DNA of 52,578 bases from NCBI GenBank assembly GCA_964645585.1, contig CAZYAN010000029.1, positions 1-52,578 on the forward strand, read 5' to 3'. Shown one piece after another: positions 44,001 to 50,519 of this stretch. The first letter of the stretch is position 1; the number at the start of each line of letters is the position of its first letter. Both the position numbers and the translations under genes were made by a program. The notes beneath the pieces were generated by a model that was given only the letters and a program-made list of their open reading frames with translations, was not told the DNA's origin and did not search any database. The stretch is from DATGSL01 sp964645585. GTDB lineage: Bacteria; Verrucomicrobiota; Verrucomicrobiia; Opitutales; T3Sed10-336.

Positions 44001-47000
44001 CAATATTTCGCCGCCATTGAACACGGTTTCTCCGATCGCCGTGAAGGAAACATCGTTCCCCGAGACATGCAGGCCCGCGGCCGATTCAATGATGAGTCCG
44101 GCCGTCAATAGGGAAGCACCGGCTGTAACGGCGAAGGTTCCTTGTTTCAGTACAACAGGCGAGGAGGCCGTGAGGCGGCCGACAGCGGCATTTTTCGAGA
44201 CGATGACCGTTCCCGCGCCGGCGGGAATCCGGGCCTCTTCGTCCTCGCCGGGAACCCGCGAGCCAAACCAGTTGGCAGGATCGTGCCAATCTCCCGCTTT
44301 GCCCTTGCCGCTCCACGAGCGAATCCCCGGCAGGACATCGTCGGGGGCAAAGGTCAGGGTGAACGGCTCGGTCATCGGAGTTCCAAGGCTGTTCCGGACA
44401 TCGGACACGGTAAGCGCGTAGATTCCGGGGACCAGTCCGTCCGGCTCCAATAAGACGGTTGTCCAGCGAGTGGAGCCCTCGTAACTGATGGCTAGAATCG
44501 CGTTCGAGATCGCAACGGGAACCCCGCCGGTCAAGCGAGTCAGGCGGTAATGGTTTCGATCTCCGGCTGACGAAGGATCGATTCCGAAGCCGTCAAAAAA
44601 TCGGAGCAGGACGGCGTTGCCGCCAAATGCCGTTTCCGCGACGATCGGGCCGTCACCCGTGTCGGCGGCCACAACCTCCAAGCGCAACGCCGTCGGGGAA
44701 TAATTCGGGCTCAGCGCCAGATTTCCCTCAATCTGAAGGCCGGAATATTCGGCAAATGCCGCGTTGACGGCACCGCCGGCGAGAGGCTCGAAAATCGCAC
44801 CGACGTCGGGGAACGCGCTTTCGGGGGCGATCTCGAACGTGCCGTTGAGCGTCACCGTTCCGCTGAAGGTTATCCGATCCATTTTCGTCTCTGCCTCAAC
44901 CGTCGCGAGCCGGACGCGAAACCGGGAGGAAGGTTCGAAGACAGCGGTGCCGGAGAAGGCGAGGGTACCGATCTCGTCCGGAAGGCCGGGAGCGATTGTT
45001 CCCTCCTGCCGCAGAACGATTGAGGCGAGATTGATCGAGCCGACGCCGCCGATGAGGCCGTTGTCGGCATTGACGAGTGACGTGCCCGAAAAGGCAATTG
45101 AACCGCCCTCCGCGACCAGCGCTCCCTCATTGCGATGTTCCGCGCCGGATAACCCTAGGGTAAGAGTGCTGACCCCTTCTCGGGCCCGAATCGTGCCCCG
45201 GTTGACGACTGATCCGGAAATTGTCCGGTTGCCTCCGTGCGTTCCCCGTTCGGCGACGATCGTCCCTTCGTTCTGCAGCGTGCCGCTGTCGGCAACCCGC
45301 AAAGTCGCCCCCCAAGCGTTGCCGGATGATGACAGCTGGATCGTTCCGCGGTTAGTAAATCCGTCCGGCACGGTCAGCGTCCGGCTGGTACCCTCAGAGC
45401 GCAGCCAGACCTCCACATCCGGATTGTCCAAGTTCAGCAATGTCGCTGATCCCGTCACCGGAATCGTCTGAGCGGGGGCCGAGGCGGCGACGGTCAGCTC
45501 GCCGCCCCGGAGTTCGAAAACCGGCCCCAGCAGGCCGCCTGTCAGTTCCACCCGTCCAGTCGTAAACGCCGCGATGCCGCCGAATCCGCCGATGCTTCCG
45601 TCTTCCTGAACGAGAACCGCCCCGGCGCCGCCGATAGAAATTCCGCTGTTTGCACCCGCCCGAATTGTGCCCCGGTTGACGACTGATCCGGAAATTGTCC
45701 GGTTGCCGCCGTGCGTTCCCCGTTCGGTGACGATCGTCCCTTCGTTCTGCAGCGTGCCGCCGTCGGCAACCCGCAAAGTCGCCCCCCAAATGTTTCCGGA
45801 TGATGACAGCCGGATCGTTCCGCGGTTAGTAAATCCGTCCGGCACGGTCAGCGTCCGGCTGGCGCCTTCGGAACGCAGCCAGACCGCCACATCCGGATTG
45901 TCCAGTTCCGCCAATGTCGCTGAACCCGTCACCGGAATCGTCTGAGCGGGGGCTGAGCCGGCAACGGTCAGCTCGCCGCCCCGGAGTTCGAAAACCGGCC
46001 CCAAGAGGCCGCCTGTCAGTTCCACCCGTCCAGTCGTAAACGCCGCGATGCCGCCGAATCCGCCGATGCTTCCGTCTTCCTGAACGAGAACCGCCCCGGC
46101 GCCTCCGAGTGAAATACCGCTGTTCGCGTCCGCCCGAATCGCGCCCCGGTTGACAACAGATCCGGAAATTGTCCGGTTGCCGCCGTGCGTTCCCCGTTCG
46201 GCGACGATCGTCCCTTCGTTCAGCAGCGTGCCGCCGTCGGCAACCCGCAAGGTCGCGCCCCAAATGTTTCCGGACGATGACAGCCGGATCGTTCCGCGGT
46301 TGGTAAATCCGTCGGGCACGGTCAGCGTGCGGCTGGCACCTTCGGAACGCAGCCAGACCGCCACATCCGGATTGTCCAGTTCCAGTAACGTCGCCGATCC
46401 GGTGACCGGAATCGTCTGAGCGGGAAGTCGGGACCCGATCCGCAGCAGTCCGCCGGCGATAATCACGTTTCCGTCCAGCTTGCCATCCTCGAAAACGATC
46501 CAATCATTGCTTTGGCCCAGCTCAAAGACGCGTCCTTCTCCGGCGGCGATTGTTCCTCGATTGATGAGGTTGCCCGAGATCGCCCGGCCTCCGCCGGACC
46601 CGGCGTTCGCGACGACGATTCCCGCGTTCGTGAAGGTTCCCCCGCTTGCCGCGACGATCTGTGACGTCCAGTTCGCGCCGGCCGACTCCAGCCGGATCGT
46701 GCCGTGATTTACCAAACCGTCTGGCACGTTCAGAGTTGCCGTCGCACCTTCCCCTCGCACCCAGACCGTCACGCCCGGACTGTCCTGTTGCAGTAAGGAA
46801 ACGGCGCCGCGCGTGATGACCGTTTGCGGTGCGAGCCCGGTGCCGACGCGCAGACTGCCGTTATCGACGACAACCTCGCCGCGGCACTCGCCGCCGGTGA
46901 GATCGAGCAACCCGCCGATGGCTAGGCGTCCAGCGCCATCGAGAAGGCCGACTCCTTCTTGGGTGATAACATCGCCGGTCGAGCCGACGGTGAAAACGGT

Positions 47001-47495
47001 CCCGCCGGCCGCGTGAATCGTTCCGCGGTTGACGACGGAACCGATGATCGCGCGGGACCCGCCGGAACCCGCGGCGGCGGTGATCGTTCCTTCGTTGATC
47101 ACGACCCCTCCGTTCGCCGCGACAATACGTGACATCCAGTTCGAACCGGCCGATTCGAGTCGAATCGTTCCACGATTGAGCAACTCCGTCTCGACGGTCA
47201 GTGTAGCCGTCGCGCCTTGCCCGCGCACCCACACCGTGCCGTCGAGGACAAGGGAACGGACGTTCCGCGCCCCGGACAGAACGACCTCGCCGGAATCCGG
47301 TCCAATGACGACATCATCCAAGCTGGTCGGGACGGATCCCGTGCTCCAGTTGGTCCCGGTGGTCCATAGTCCGTCGCCCGCGGCGCCGGTCCAGGCGATA
47401 TCTGTCGCGAGGAGAGTGAAGGGGAAAAGAAAAATACTGACAAGGCCGCGGAAAAAAACGGCCCGAGAGACGGCAGAAAGCAAACATCCACGCAT
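35016..47495 (-). CDS. Giant exported multidomain surface protein (4159 aa)
   Basis: One open frame of 12.5 kb, with AGGAG nine bases before ATG 47495. Signal peptide 1-30. Residues about 31-960: a WSTGSVP-type opening, then autotransporter-like beta-helix repeats (FTNRGTIRLSSSG, GSVVNRGTIRA). About 1060-1110: a second NW-GSRVPG motif. About 1435-1535: Big_5-type Ig fold. About 1537-1655 and 2070-2190: two CARDB-like modules. Between them: four Calx-beta-like repeats. Then Ig-like and carboxypeptidase-regulatory-like units, a cysteine-rich stretch (about 2710-2875) and a conserved-looking region with LGVLVSNRGHGSARNL. About 3560-3760: two putative-Ig (He_PIG) domains. About 3910-4015: a cadherin-like unit. 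The end reads RRFYRLVY. No autotransporter barrel, LPXTG or PEP-CTERM signal is seen. A role in adhesion or the cell envelope is inference. Confidence 0.88.
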   Translation of the reverse strand: MRGCLLSAVSRAVFFRGLVSIFLFPFTLLATDIAWTGAAGDGLWTTGTNWSTGSVPTSLDDVVIGPDSGEVVLSGARNVRSLVLDGTVWVRGQGATATLTVETELLNRGTIRLESAGSNWMSRIVAANGGVVINEGTITAAAGSGGSRAIIGSVVNRGTIHAAGGTVFTVGSTGDVITQEGVGLLDGAGRLAIGGLLDLTGGECRGEVVVDNGSLRVGTGLAPQTVITRGAVSLLQQDSPGVTVWVRGEGATATLNVPDGLVNHGTIRLESAGANWTSQIVAASGGTFTNAGIVVANAGSGGGRAISGNLINRGTIAAGEGRVFELGQSNDWIVFEDGKLDGNVIIAGGLLRIGSRLPAQTIPVTGSATLLELDNPDVAVWLRSEGASRTLTVPDGFTNRGTIRLSSSGNIWGATLRVADGGTLLNEGTIVAERGTHGGNRTISGSVVNRGAIRADANSGISLGGAGAVLVQEDGSIGGFGGIAAFTTGRVELTGGLLGPVFELRGGELTVAGSAPAQTIPVTGSATLAELDNPDVAVWLRSEGASRTLTVPDGFTNRGTIRLSSSGNIWGATLRVADGGTLQNEGTIVTERGTHGGNRTISGSVVNRGTIRAGANSGISIGGAGAVLVQEDGSIGGFGGIAAFTTGRVELTGGLLGPVFELRGGELTVAASAPAQTIPVTGSATLLNLDNPDVEVWLRSEGTSRTLTVPDGFTNRGTIQLSSSGNAWGATLRVADSGTLQNEGTIVAERGTHGGNRTISGSVVNRGTIRAREGVSTLTLGLSGAEHRNEGALVAEGGSIAFSGTSLVNADNGLIGGVGSINLASIVLRQEGTIAPGLPDEIGTLAFSGTAVFEPSSRFRVRLATVEAETKMDRITFSGTVTLNGTFEIAPESAFPDVGAIFEPLAGGAVNAAFAEYSGLQIEGNLALSPNYSPTALRLEVVAADTGDGPIVAETAFGGNAVLLRFFDGFGIDPSSAGDRNHYRLTRLTGGVPVAISNAILAISYEGSTRWTTVLLEPDGLVPGIYALTVSDVRNSLGTPMTEPFTLTFAPDDVLPGIRSWSGKGKAGDWHDPANWFGSRVPGEDEEARIPAGAGTVIVSKNAAVGRLTASSPVVLKQGTFAVTAGASLLTAGLIIESAAGLHVSGNDVSFTAIGETVFNGGEILATEGSVVRLPDLIVLHGQGQAAARNRLEADGPGSLISLPQATALFSPSAPFAVRAIRGGQLLMENLDTIEGRVEARATGPGSLLDWSRLENWDSGDFTGSLTMEDNGRAFVGDAISRTRFRRVDVTFAGDGEMGTGHLEMDTAGELTGRGTVAGNLTVGRLELARPFADAPPDRLTVAGDLNLLPEAEVGIFAYDTGTGAIEVTGIARLDGELEFNRVNLVPHVGDEYQIFQYGSATGGFGEWRGLDAGNGVEYLPEYGTKALVLRGAEATPPAVVEAVPAGAIDRFSTFVVSFNKALSNSSVGSNDFQLATRAGNISASSVTRIAPERYRLRFPEQEIEGVYELTIGPAIEDAAGNAMAAAHVHTVTIAKPPLPDIAVGGVAAPALIAAGEPVTVSWTITNAGTAPLIGSWTETVSIQSMDTDENVALDVLWIENQTLAIGQSVERDVSIALPFAVPHGSIRFVVEADREGSIHELFEHNNSAAALESSQLPPALGLASSVTDLMETNPSGRLPVRLTRTGSLNEALTVQLESSDTTEASVPETVRFSPRQRSIQFFVTAIHDNVVDQNQPVTITASASGYESARLDLTVIDADRPKLTITLDRDGLVDGESTGGRVVTNVPSDGPRTVQLSSSRPGRLNLPPFIVIPANETEAAFMARATQSGSLRGDTDVEITASLDNHTAGTATVFVVDPNVPVLSVELRETTLRSKSDGAGTVLTVTRTGRAVALDVRIENPRPDLVRLPDMVSLGHGVHSVTVPLTVAAGILDTGSVEVQLQASAGPAAAPLVRSDPVFLTVVSEQTPHLVLSLSPRSTAPGVAEASRATVFRSPVTNEPLTVDIGSSDPGRVALPAAIVIPAHQASAEFWIETLPRDAAESPVTVSVNVLATDHVPAAEALVVSGVAAPDLAVTDVAMPSAGWTDASVTVSYRVVNEGLSPAVGPFYQRIFLTDDPSQPFQYLLAQHTFDGSLAPRAEISREEIVRLPLREGDYHIYVQADATGVLRELRTDNNLGGNFVPITVNAAYTATVEAEFDVAPAGTPVPLRGSAAFVSDGQPAAHVPVQVRIQRGGLERAVEFTTNAAGEFEGKWQPLPNEAGIYALSASHPGAKPAGAQSEFRLLGLQLDPPELSVRLIQGGPPEVRMVTLKNPSNVPLTFLTASVNTGGGPVSIDARFPSGNEIPASGSVEAEIEVRAVGTASGRGTVEITFAAADGSSAVLPVKYESIRPNPKLVAQPGKLEESVVRGAPVFAQIMIVNDGGGTSGPIEILSSPLPWLTVPVTDAPALAPGESTLVTVQIHPPEDADLVPYTGELIARDTTGGEFVRIPFEFRVLSSDAAAVTVIAENEFTYFAAGQPRLSGASVRLYEYSTGELAAAGTTGHDGRLHLTGLTSGYYQIEVAAEKHHDFRDTIFLSAGPDNEAVVFLNYEAVRYIWDVTEIEIEDRYEITITTEFETHVPIPVVTVDPPVVDLTRFSSDTESLQIDYTVTNHGFIAAEEASFVIPEIPGYQVELLSGELGEIGALESVVVPVRYSRNGLSPLSRIAAASAAPGTCQAVAKVRYRYRCGPFGMSRSAQTMVVYQGCEGTPGVPAVTETERGPGGLGDPGGGGSSGGTVGSWLRDRVAWVLSRAGIPVAFGPREVTPRTIAAGPRGNCGETIDLGLPPCAGLTPGLGPLLGALGTAQTAYNCFIAGHLPSCGGFVPLPPVGECVGDLLGIGVPDLIESALSAMNSPFVHLAAFPGQTGDALRDALDRVVVVETWFAYLFGGTQWRNGDREIYVNWIDVFAAASSETGPDGAMVNENERAVLLDMVYPQGIEVADVDRFIDRWNRTFEYYDVGIRTAADVPSGMSTDFIDAEILDTLADNVHAAILDSQARGFSDPYSEFAFHLERYLRERPDAVCAKVKMRITQDAVLTRTAFEARLALENDSGGTLEDVSVDVAIYDATGARRDDLFGIQAMHTEPLNGVSPEGGLPAGSTAAGEWRIVPSLDAAPTDEPAVYRVGGAIHYTIDGAPVTLPILPAEIRVYPQPELVLNYYHERDVYADDPFTSSVEPSIPFSLGVLVSNRGHGSARNLTIISGQPKIVENDKGLAVDFEIVATESAGVPAERNLTAEFGPLEPGETKSAIWWLTSTLQGKFIDYEATVAHLDGWDDLRLSLIQDVSIHETLGIARDLRPGSGERLGFLVSDRFPIAPRPAEIHWVHGEIEPVSFVGDVQTIGSPGPANLSVTVELNPVAGWMYSRFGDPSGGELKLISVKRSDGREIPLGENAWVTDRTFRGLGLSPIPETIIHLVDHDSTGQYTLLYASDRFDDTTPPSSTVTALPDENYERFVVEWTGIDAEGIVSFDIYVSEDGEPFSLWKKETTGRSAIFYGELGKSYAFYSVARDAAGNVEATPSGGQAATAVTRQNQPPEMEPIPNQIVEEGQRFQVTAVAHDVDAADQSVTFSLGANAPAGMSIDSQTGVLSWKTGENDGGTTRQIVVRATDNGYPPLTAEQTFQLTVLEMNRAPVIAPIANRNVHQDEVISFTVQATDPDLPSNQIAYNLAASAPVGAAIDATAGLFSWTPSREIVPGAYAITVQAADDGEPPLSAERTFTISVLPFRAELRIVIEETPVSWTEGDPPVRLAAGAEVIVGEELEFGGGEISAMFLDGGTNGDRLVMLPGPSGGALYTMENESLFRDGLFIGSVQGGVGPGEPLRLTIETSLTDASAVAEILGRIAFENDHRYPPDQARVIELSVRDSEGRNATALRTVSVTPVNFAPRIVASPILSTTADRDISFPVSVLKSSATDPDGDALAVTLPSPNGDNGGVLQHRDDTVNYTPAAAFTGWEHFTYRLSDPFGASVDGEARVWVRAIDDPAAIIFWYDEENSLLAAGLPGLEFRVEWSADGIAWHPLNTVRLSGHGGARLSGLPPGSEELAFRLALVSDPKIEIVESRPIRLRAIGSPDQPYRIEASADLIHWNTIEEGTLAPHGVIELPDPASGEAGRRFYRLVY
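45183..46432. repeat. 474-bp tandem repeat inside the giant gene (about 2.6 copies)
   Basis: GTTCCGCGGTTAGTAAATCC and its context recur at 45343, 45817 and 46291 (the third with one change), exactly 474 bases (158 codons) apart. Long blocks, such as the one around 45540-45600 and 46015-46075, are identical or nearly so. The unit encodes LDNPDVAVWLRSEGASRTL through GLLGPVFELRGGELTV. More diverged versions continue on both sides, towards 47.3 kb and below 45.1 kb. Confidence 0.9.
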
Positions 47496-47667
47496 AGGAA
47501 GGGTCTCCTAAACCCTCTGGTCCCGGCACAAGTCCACCCGGCTCCCGCCGTGTGTCCAAAAACTCGTGCGCAAGCGATGCGTGAAAATTTTTGCGGGTCA
47601 AAAGCCGATGGCAACTTCATTTGCAGGCGGTCCCCTCGGTGGCGGAAGGAGGGGAAAGCCTCAGCCA

Positions 47668-48402
47668 TTAAAACGCAGCGGTCACGCCGAGGACGCCGGT
47701 GAAATCGGGCGACCCGGTTCCGAAGCTCGGACCGATTCCTCCGCCCAGGTTCCAGTTCTCCCGAAACTCCCAAACGGAGCCAACCCGTGTCGTGACCGTG
47801 GTGGTTTGCTCGCTGTTCAGGCTGACGTCCATCAACGCCTCGGCGAAAAGCAGAAGATCTTGCGCTGCTTCCCGGCGCAGAGCCAGGCCGGCTGAAAACA
47901 GGTCATCCTCTGAAGAACCTGCAAAAAGACATCCCGCGTTCAGATCAAGCGAAGTCCGTTCCCCGGTCCGGGTCAGGGCAAGATTGAACCCGCCGTTGGT
48001 GCCGCCGTCGCCGAATCCTTTGCGTTCGGAAGATGTTGGAAACGCAACGAAGCCTTCGAGGGAAAGTTCCAAGGGGCCCTGGCTCCACACCCCGAACTTG
48101 GCGGCCGCTGTCGTATCCAGCCAACTGTCCGCGTTCCGTTCGCCATCGAGAAACTGATAGCCCGCGGCGATTGTGAAGTCAGCTCTGTCATGCAGCCCGA
48201 CAGTGACTTCAATCGGAAACGCGTGCACCCGCTCGCTGGATGCCGATTCGATCTCATAAAACAGAAAGACTTCCACTTCACCGCGCGGAACAGTTCCGGC
48301 GTCGTCCACGTTGAGCGGCAGCGCGGCATTGGCGACAGCGCCTGCGAACAAGGCCGTATGCAGCGATGCCGCCGCTAAAGATTTCTTATGGAAGTTAGGC
48401 AT
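47668..48402 (-). CDS. Predicted outer-membrane beta-barrel protein (MetA-like family)
   Basis: 244 aa with a signal peptide (ASLHTALFAGAVANA) and alternating beta strands. PLNVDDAGTVPRGEVEVFL at the start and the aromatic end GVTAAF are typical of the 'MetA pathway of phenol degradation' type putative outer-membrane barrels (Phenol_MetA_deg). Despite the family name, the substrate is unknown. The terminal phenylalanine fits a Bam-dependent barrel. The gene lies upstream of the giant surface protein on the same strand, about 170 bases away, so the two may be co-expressed. Confidence 0.75.
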   Translation of the reverse strand: MPNFHKKSLAAASLHTALFAGAVANAALPLNVDDAGTVPRGEVEVFLFYEIESASSERVHAFPIEVTVGLHDRADFTIAAGYQFLDGERNADSWLDTTAAAKFGVWSQGPLELSLEGFVAFPTSSERKGFGDGGTNGGFNLALTRTGERTSLDLNAGCLFAGSSEDDLFSAGLALRREAAQDLLLFAEALMDVSLNSEQTTTVTTRVGSVWEFRENWNLGGGIGPSFGTGSPDFTGVLGVTAAF

Positions 48403-48665
48403 CGCTACAAAAGTTTTCCTTTACTAACTTTGCTGTCAATTGGAAATCCTCGCGGCCTTATTTATGCCATTCGAACGCTGGAGGTCGCTCGTTTATGCAG
48501 ACCAGCTTGTGAAGCCGCTGCCACAGGAGATGCATGCCTCCATCAGGAAGGCGGTTTAACTGTACACCGGGAAGGCGGTTGAGAACGCTGGTGCTTGGAA
48601 GGTTTTGTAACAAGAGACAAGACGGCCTTTTAATGCAGCACGGTTGACGTCTGCTTTTCGTAACG
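48403..48665. promoter_or_regulatory. Divergent promoter region, barrel gene and symporter
   Basis: 263 bp with no gene. On the minus strand a perfect -35 box TTGACA (48434-48439 on plus as TGTCAA) lies 17 bases from a poor -10 AAACTT, for the barrel gene. On the plus side GGAAGGCGGTT occurs twice (about 48546 and 48570), 24 bases apart. Confidence 0.35.
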
Positions 48666-50432
48666 ATGACGGGTCTGGATTACGGCGTATTTATTATCTA
48701 CCTTGCCGGCACTTTGCTGGTCGGGATGCTGTTCGCGCGGCGGAATCGCACCAGTGCGGACATGTTCTCCGCGGGCGGACTGTCGCCGTGGTGGATCTCG
48801 GGATTGAGCGCGTTTATGACGATGTTCTCGGCCAACACGTTTGTTGTCTGGGGCGGAATTGGCTACCGGCTGGGATTCACGGCGGTGGCGATCAATTTGA
48901 TGTATGGAATCGCGGCGCTGGCGGCGGGATATTTCGTGGCGGGACGATGGAAGAGAATCGGTGTGCGAACGCCGGCGGAATATATTCAACTGCGATTCGG
49001 GAAGAGCGCGCTCCACTTTTATACATGGGCAATGATGCTCTTCCGATTGGTGGGAACAGCGGGGGCTCTGTACGCGCTGGCGGTGATTCTATCGCCGCTG
49101 ATGCCGCTTGGAGAAGGAAATCCGCTGCGCGATCCGGCGACGGGAAATTTGAACCTGTTTTGGGGGATTCTGATTTTTGGGGGAATCGTCGTTTTGTATA
49201 CGATGATCGGCGGACTTTGGGCGGTGCTGATGACCGACACCCTGCAGTTTATCATACTGAATCTGGCCGTCGCGTTTATGGTTCCACTGGCGCTGGCGCG
49301 GGCTGGAGGAGTGAGCGGCTTTATCGAGGGATCGCCGGAAAGATTTTTTGCGGGCACGGGCGGGGATTACACGTGGTTTTTCCTCGTTGGGTGGTGTGCG
49401 ATTCATTTTTTCATGATTGGGGCGGACTGGGCTTTCGCGCAGCGGTTTCTTTGCGTACCGAATGCGCGGGATGCGCGACGAAGCACGTATTTGTTTGGCG
49501 GGCTGTATTTGGTGAGTCCGCTGCTGTGGCTTTTGCCCCCGATGATTTGGCGGGTGATTGAGCCGATTCCGGAAGGAGCTTCGGCGGAAGTGATTCGTCA
49601 GCTTTCCGAAAGTGCCTACATCCAGTCGGTGAGTTCGGTGCTGCCGGCGGGAATGGTCGGATTAATGGTCGCGGCGATGTTTTCGGCGACCGCGAGCATG
49701 GTGAGTTCGCAGCTGAATGTATTCTCCGGCGTGCTGACGAATGATCTTTATCGGCCTTGGCGAAAACTGGGGGAAGATTCTGGAGATTTGGTGAAGGCAG
49801 GGCGATTCTTCACAGTGGTGCTCGGCGGAGCGATTATCGCGGTGGCGGTCTCGATCCCGGCGCTGGGCGGTGCCGAGCGGGTGATCGTCGGAATTACGGA
49901 ATTGATGGTGGTGGCTTTGCTGGCGCCAGCATTGTGGGGATTGTTCAGCAAGAAGGTCGGACCCGCGGCCGTCTGGATTACCGGTGGAATCGGCCTTGGC
50001 GCGGGCCTGCTGGTCCGTTTGGGATTGGGCAGTGGAGGGTTTTTGGAGCATACGCCAGGGTTTCGGACGCTGGCCGACTGGGTGCAGGCGAATGGAACGT
50101 ATGTCACGACGTTTACGGGCGTGGTTTTGCCGGTTGTCATTCTAACGATCCTCCAGCTCACAAGCCGGAGGATTTCGACGGGCCATGAGCGGGTCGAAGC
50201 ATTAGCGTCGCGGCGAGGAGAGGAAGAGAAGTCAGCTCCGGTGTCCGCGAGCCGGCTGCCGGCCGTGGTGGTCGGCTGGGCTTTGGTGGGTTCCGCGATG
50301 ATGATGACGGGAATCGGGATTTTGACTCCAGCCGGACGGGAGCGGCACCTGATTTGGATTTTCGCGGGAACGGTTGTGCTTTTGGGGACGCTGACTTTGG
50401 CCAGTGCGCGACGGTTGGCGTCGTCAAGATAA
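48666..50432 (+). CDS. Sodium/solute symporter (SSS family)
   Basis: 588 aa with about 14 hydrophobic segments. SSS (SLC5) proteins import sugars, amino acids or other small solutes with sodium. Family features are YGVFIIYLAGTLLVGMLFA at the start, SANTFVVWGGIGYRLGF in TM2, WAVLMTDTLQFIILN, and ATASMVSSQLNVFSGVLTND in TM8, the sodium-site region. The solute cannot be read from sequence. It is followed, after about 90 bases, by a GH31 glycosidase gene in the same direction, which makes a sugar or glycoside likely. Confidence 0.9.
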   Translation: MTGLDYGVFIIYLAGTLLVGMLFARRNRTSADMFSAGGLSPWWISGLSAFMTMFSANTFVVWGGIGYRLGFTAVAINLMYGIAALAAGYFVAGRWKRIGVRTPAEYIQLRFGKSALHFYTWAMMLFRLVGTAGALYALAVILSPLMPLGEGNPLRDPATGNLNLFWGILIFGGIVVLYTMIGGLWAVLMTDTLQFIILNLAVAFMVPLALARAGGVSGFIEGSPERFFAGTGGDYTWFFLVGWCAIHFFMIGADWAFAQRFLCVPNARDARRSTYLFGGLYLVSPLLWLLPPMIWRVIEPIPEGASAEVIRQLSESAYIQSVSSVLPAGMVGLMVAAMFSATASMVSSQLNVFSGVLTNDLYRPWRKLGEDSGDLVKAGRFFTVVLGGAIIAVAVSIPALGGAERVIVGITELMVVALLAPALWGLFSKKVGPAAVWITGGIGLGAGLLVRLGLGSGGFLEHTPGFRTLADWVQANGTYVTTFTGVVLPVVILTILQLTSRRISTGHERVEALASRRGEEEKSAPVSASRLPAVVVGWALVGSAMMMTGIGILTPAGRERHLIWIFAGTVVLLGTLTLASARRLASSR

Positions 50433-50460
50433 TCACGCGCGCGGGCGCATGTCGAAAACG

Positions 50461-50497
50461 GTTAACGGTGTACTGTTTCGTGAATTGCTGTTAACGG
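50461..50497 (+). repeat. GTTAACGG direct repeat before the glycosidase gene
   Basis: GTTAACGG occurs at 50461-50468 and 50490-50497, 29 bases start to start, within the short gap ahead of the GH31 gene. Each contains the palindrome GTTAAC. The layout could suit a dimeric regulator of sugar use, but no family can be named. Confidence 0.35.
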
Positions 50498-50519
50498 GGA
50501 CCCATTCAGCCTTGAAGCC

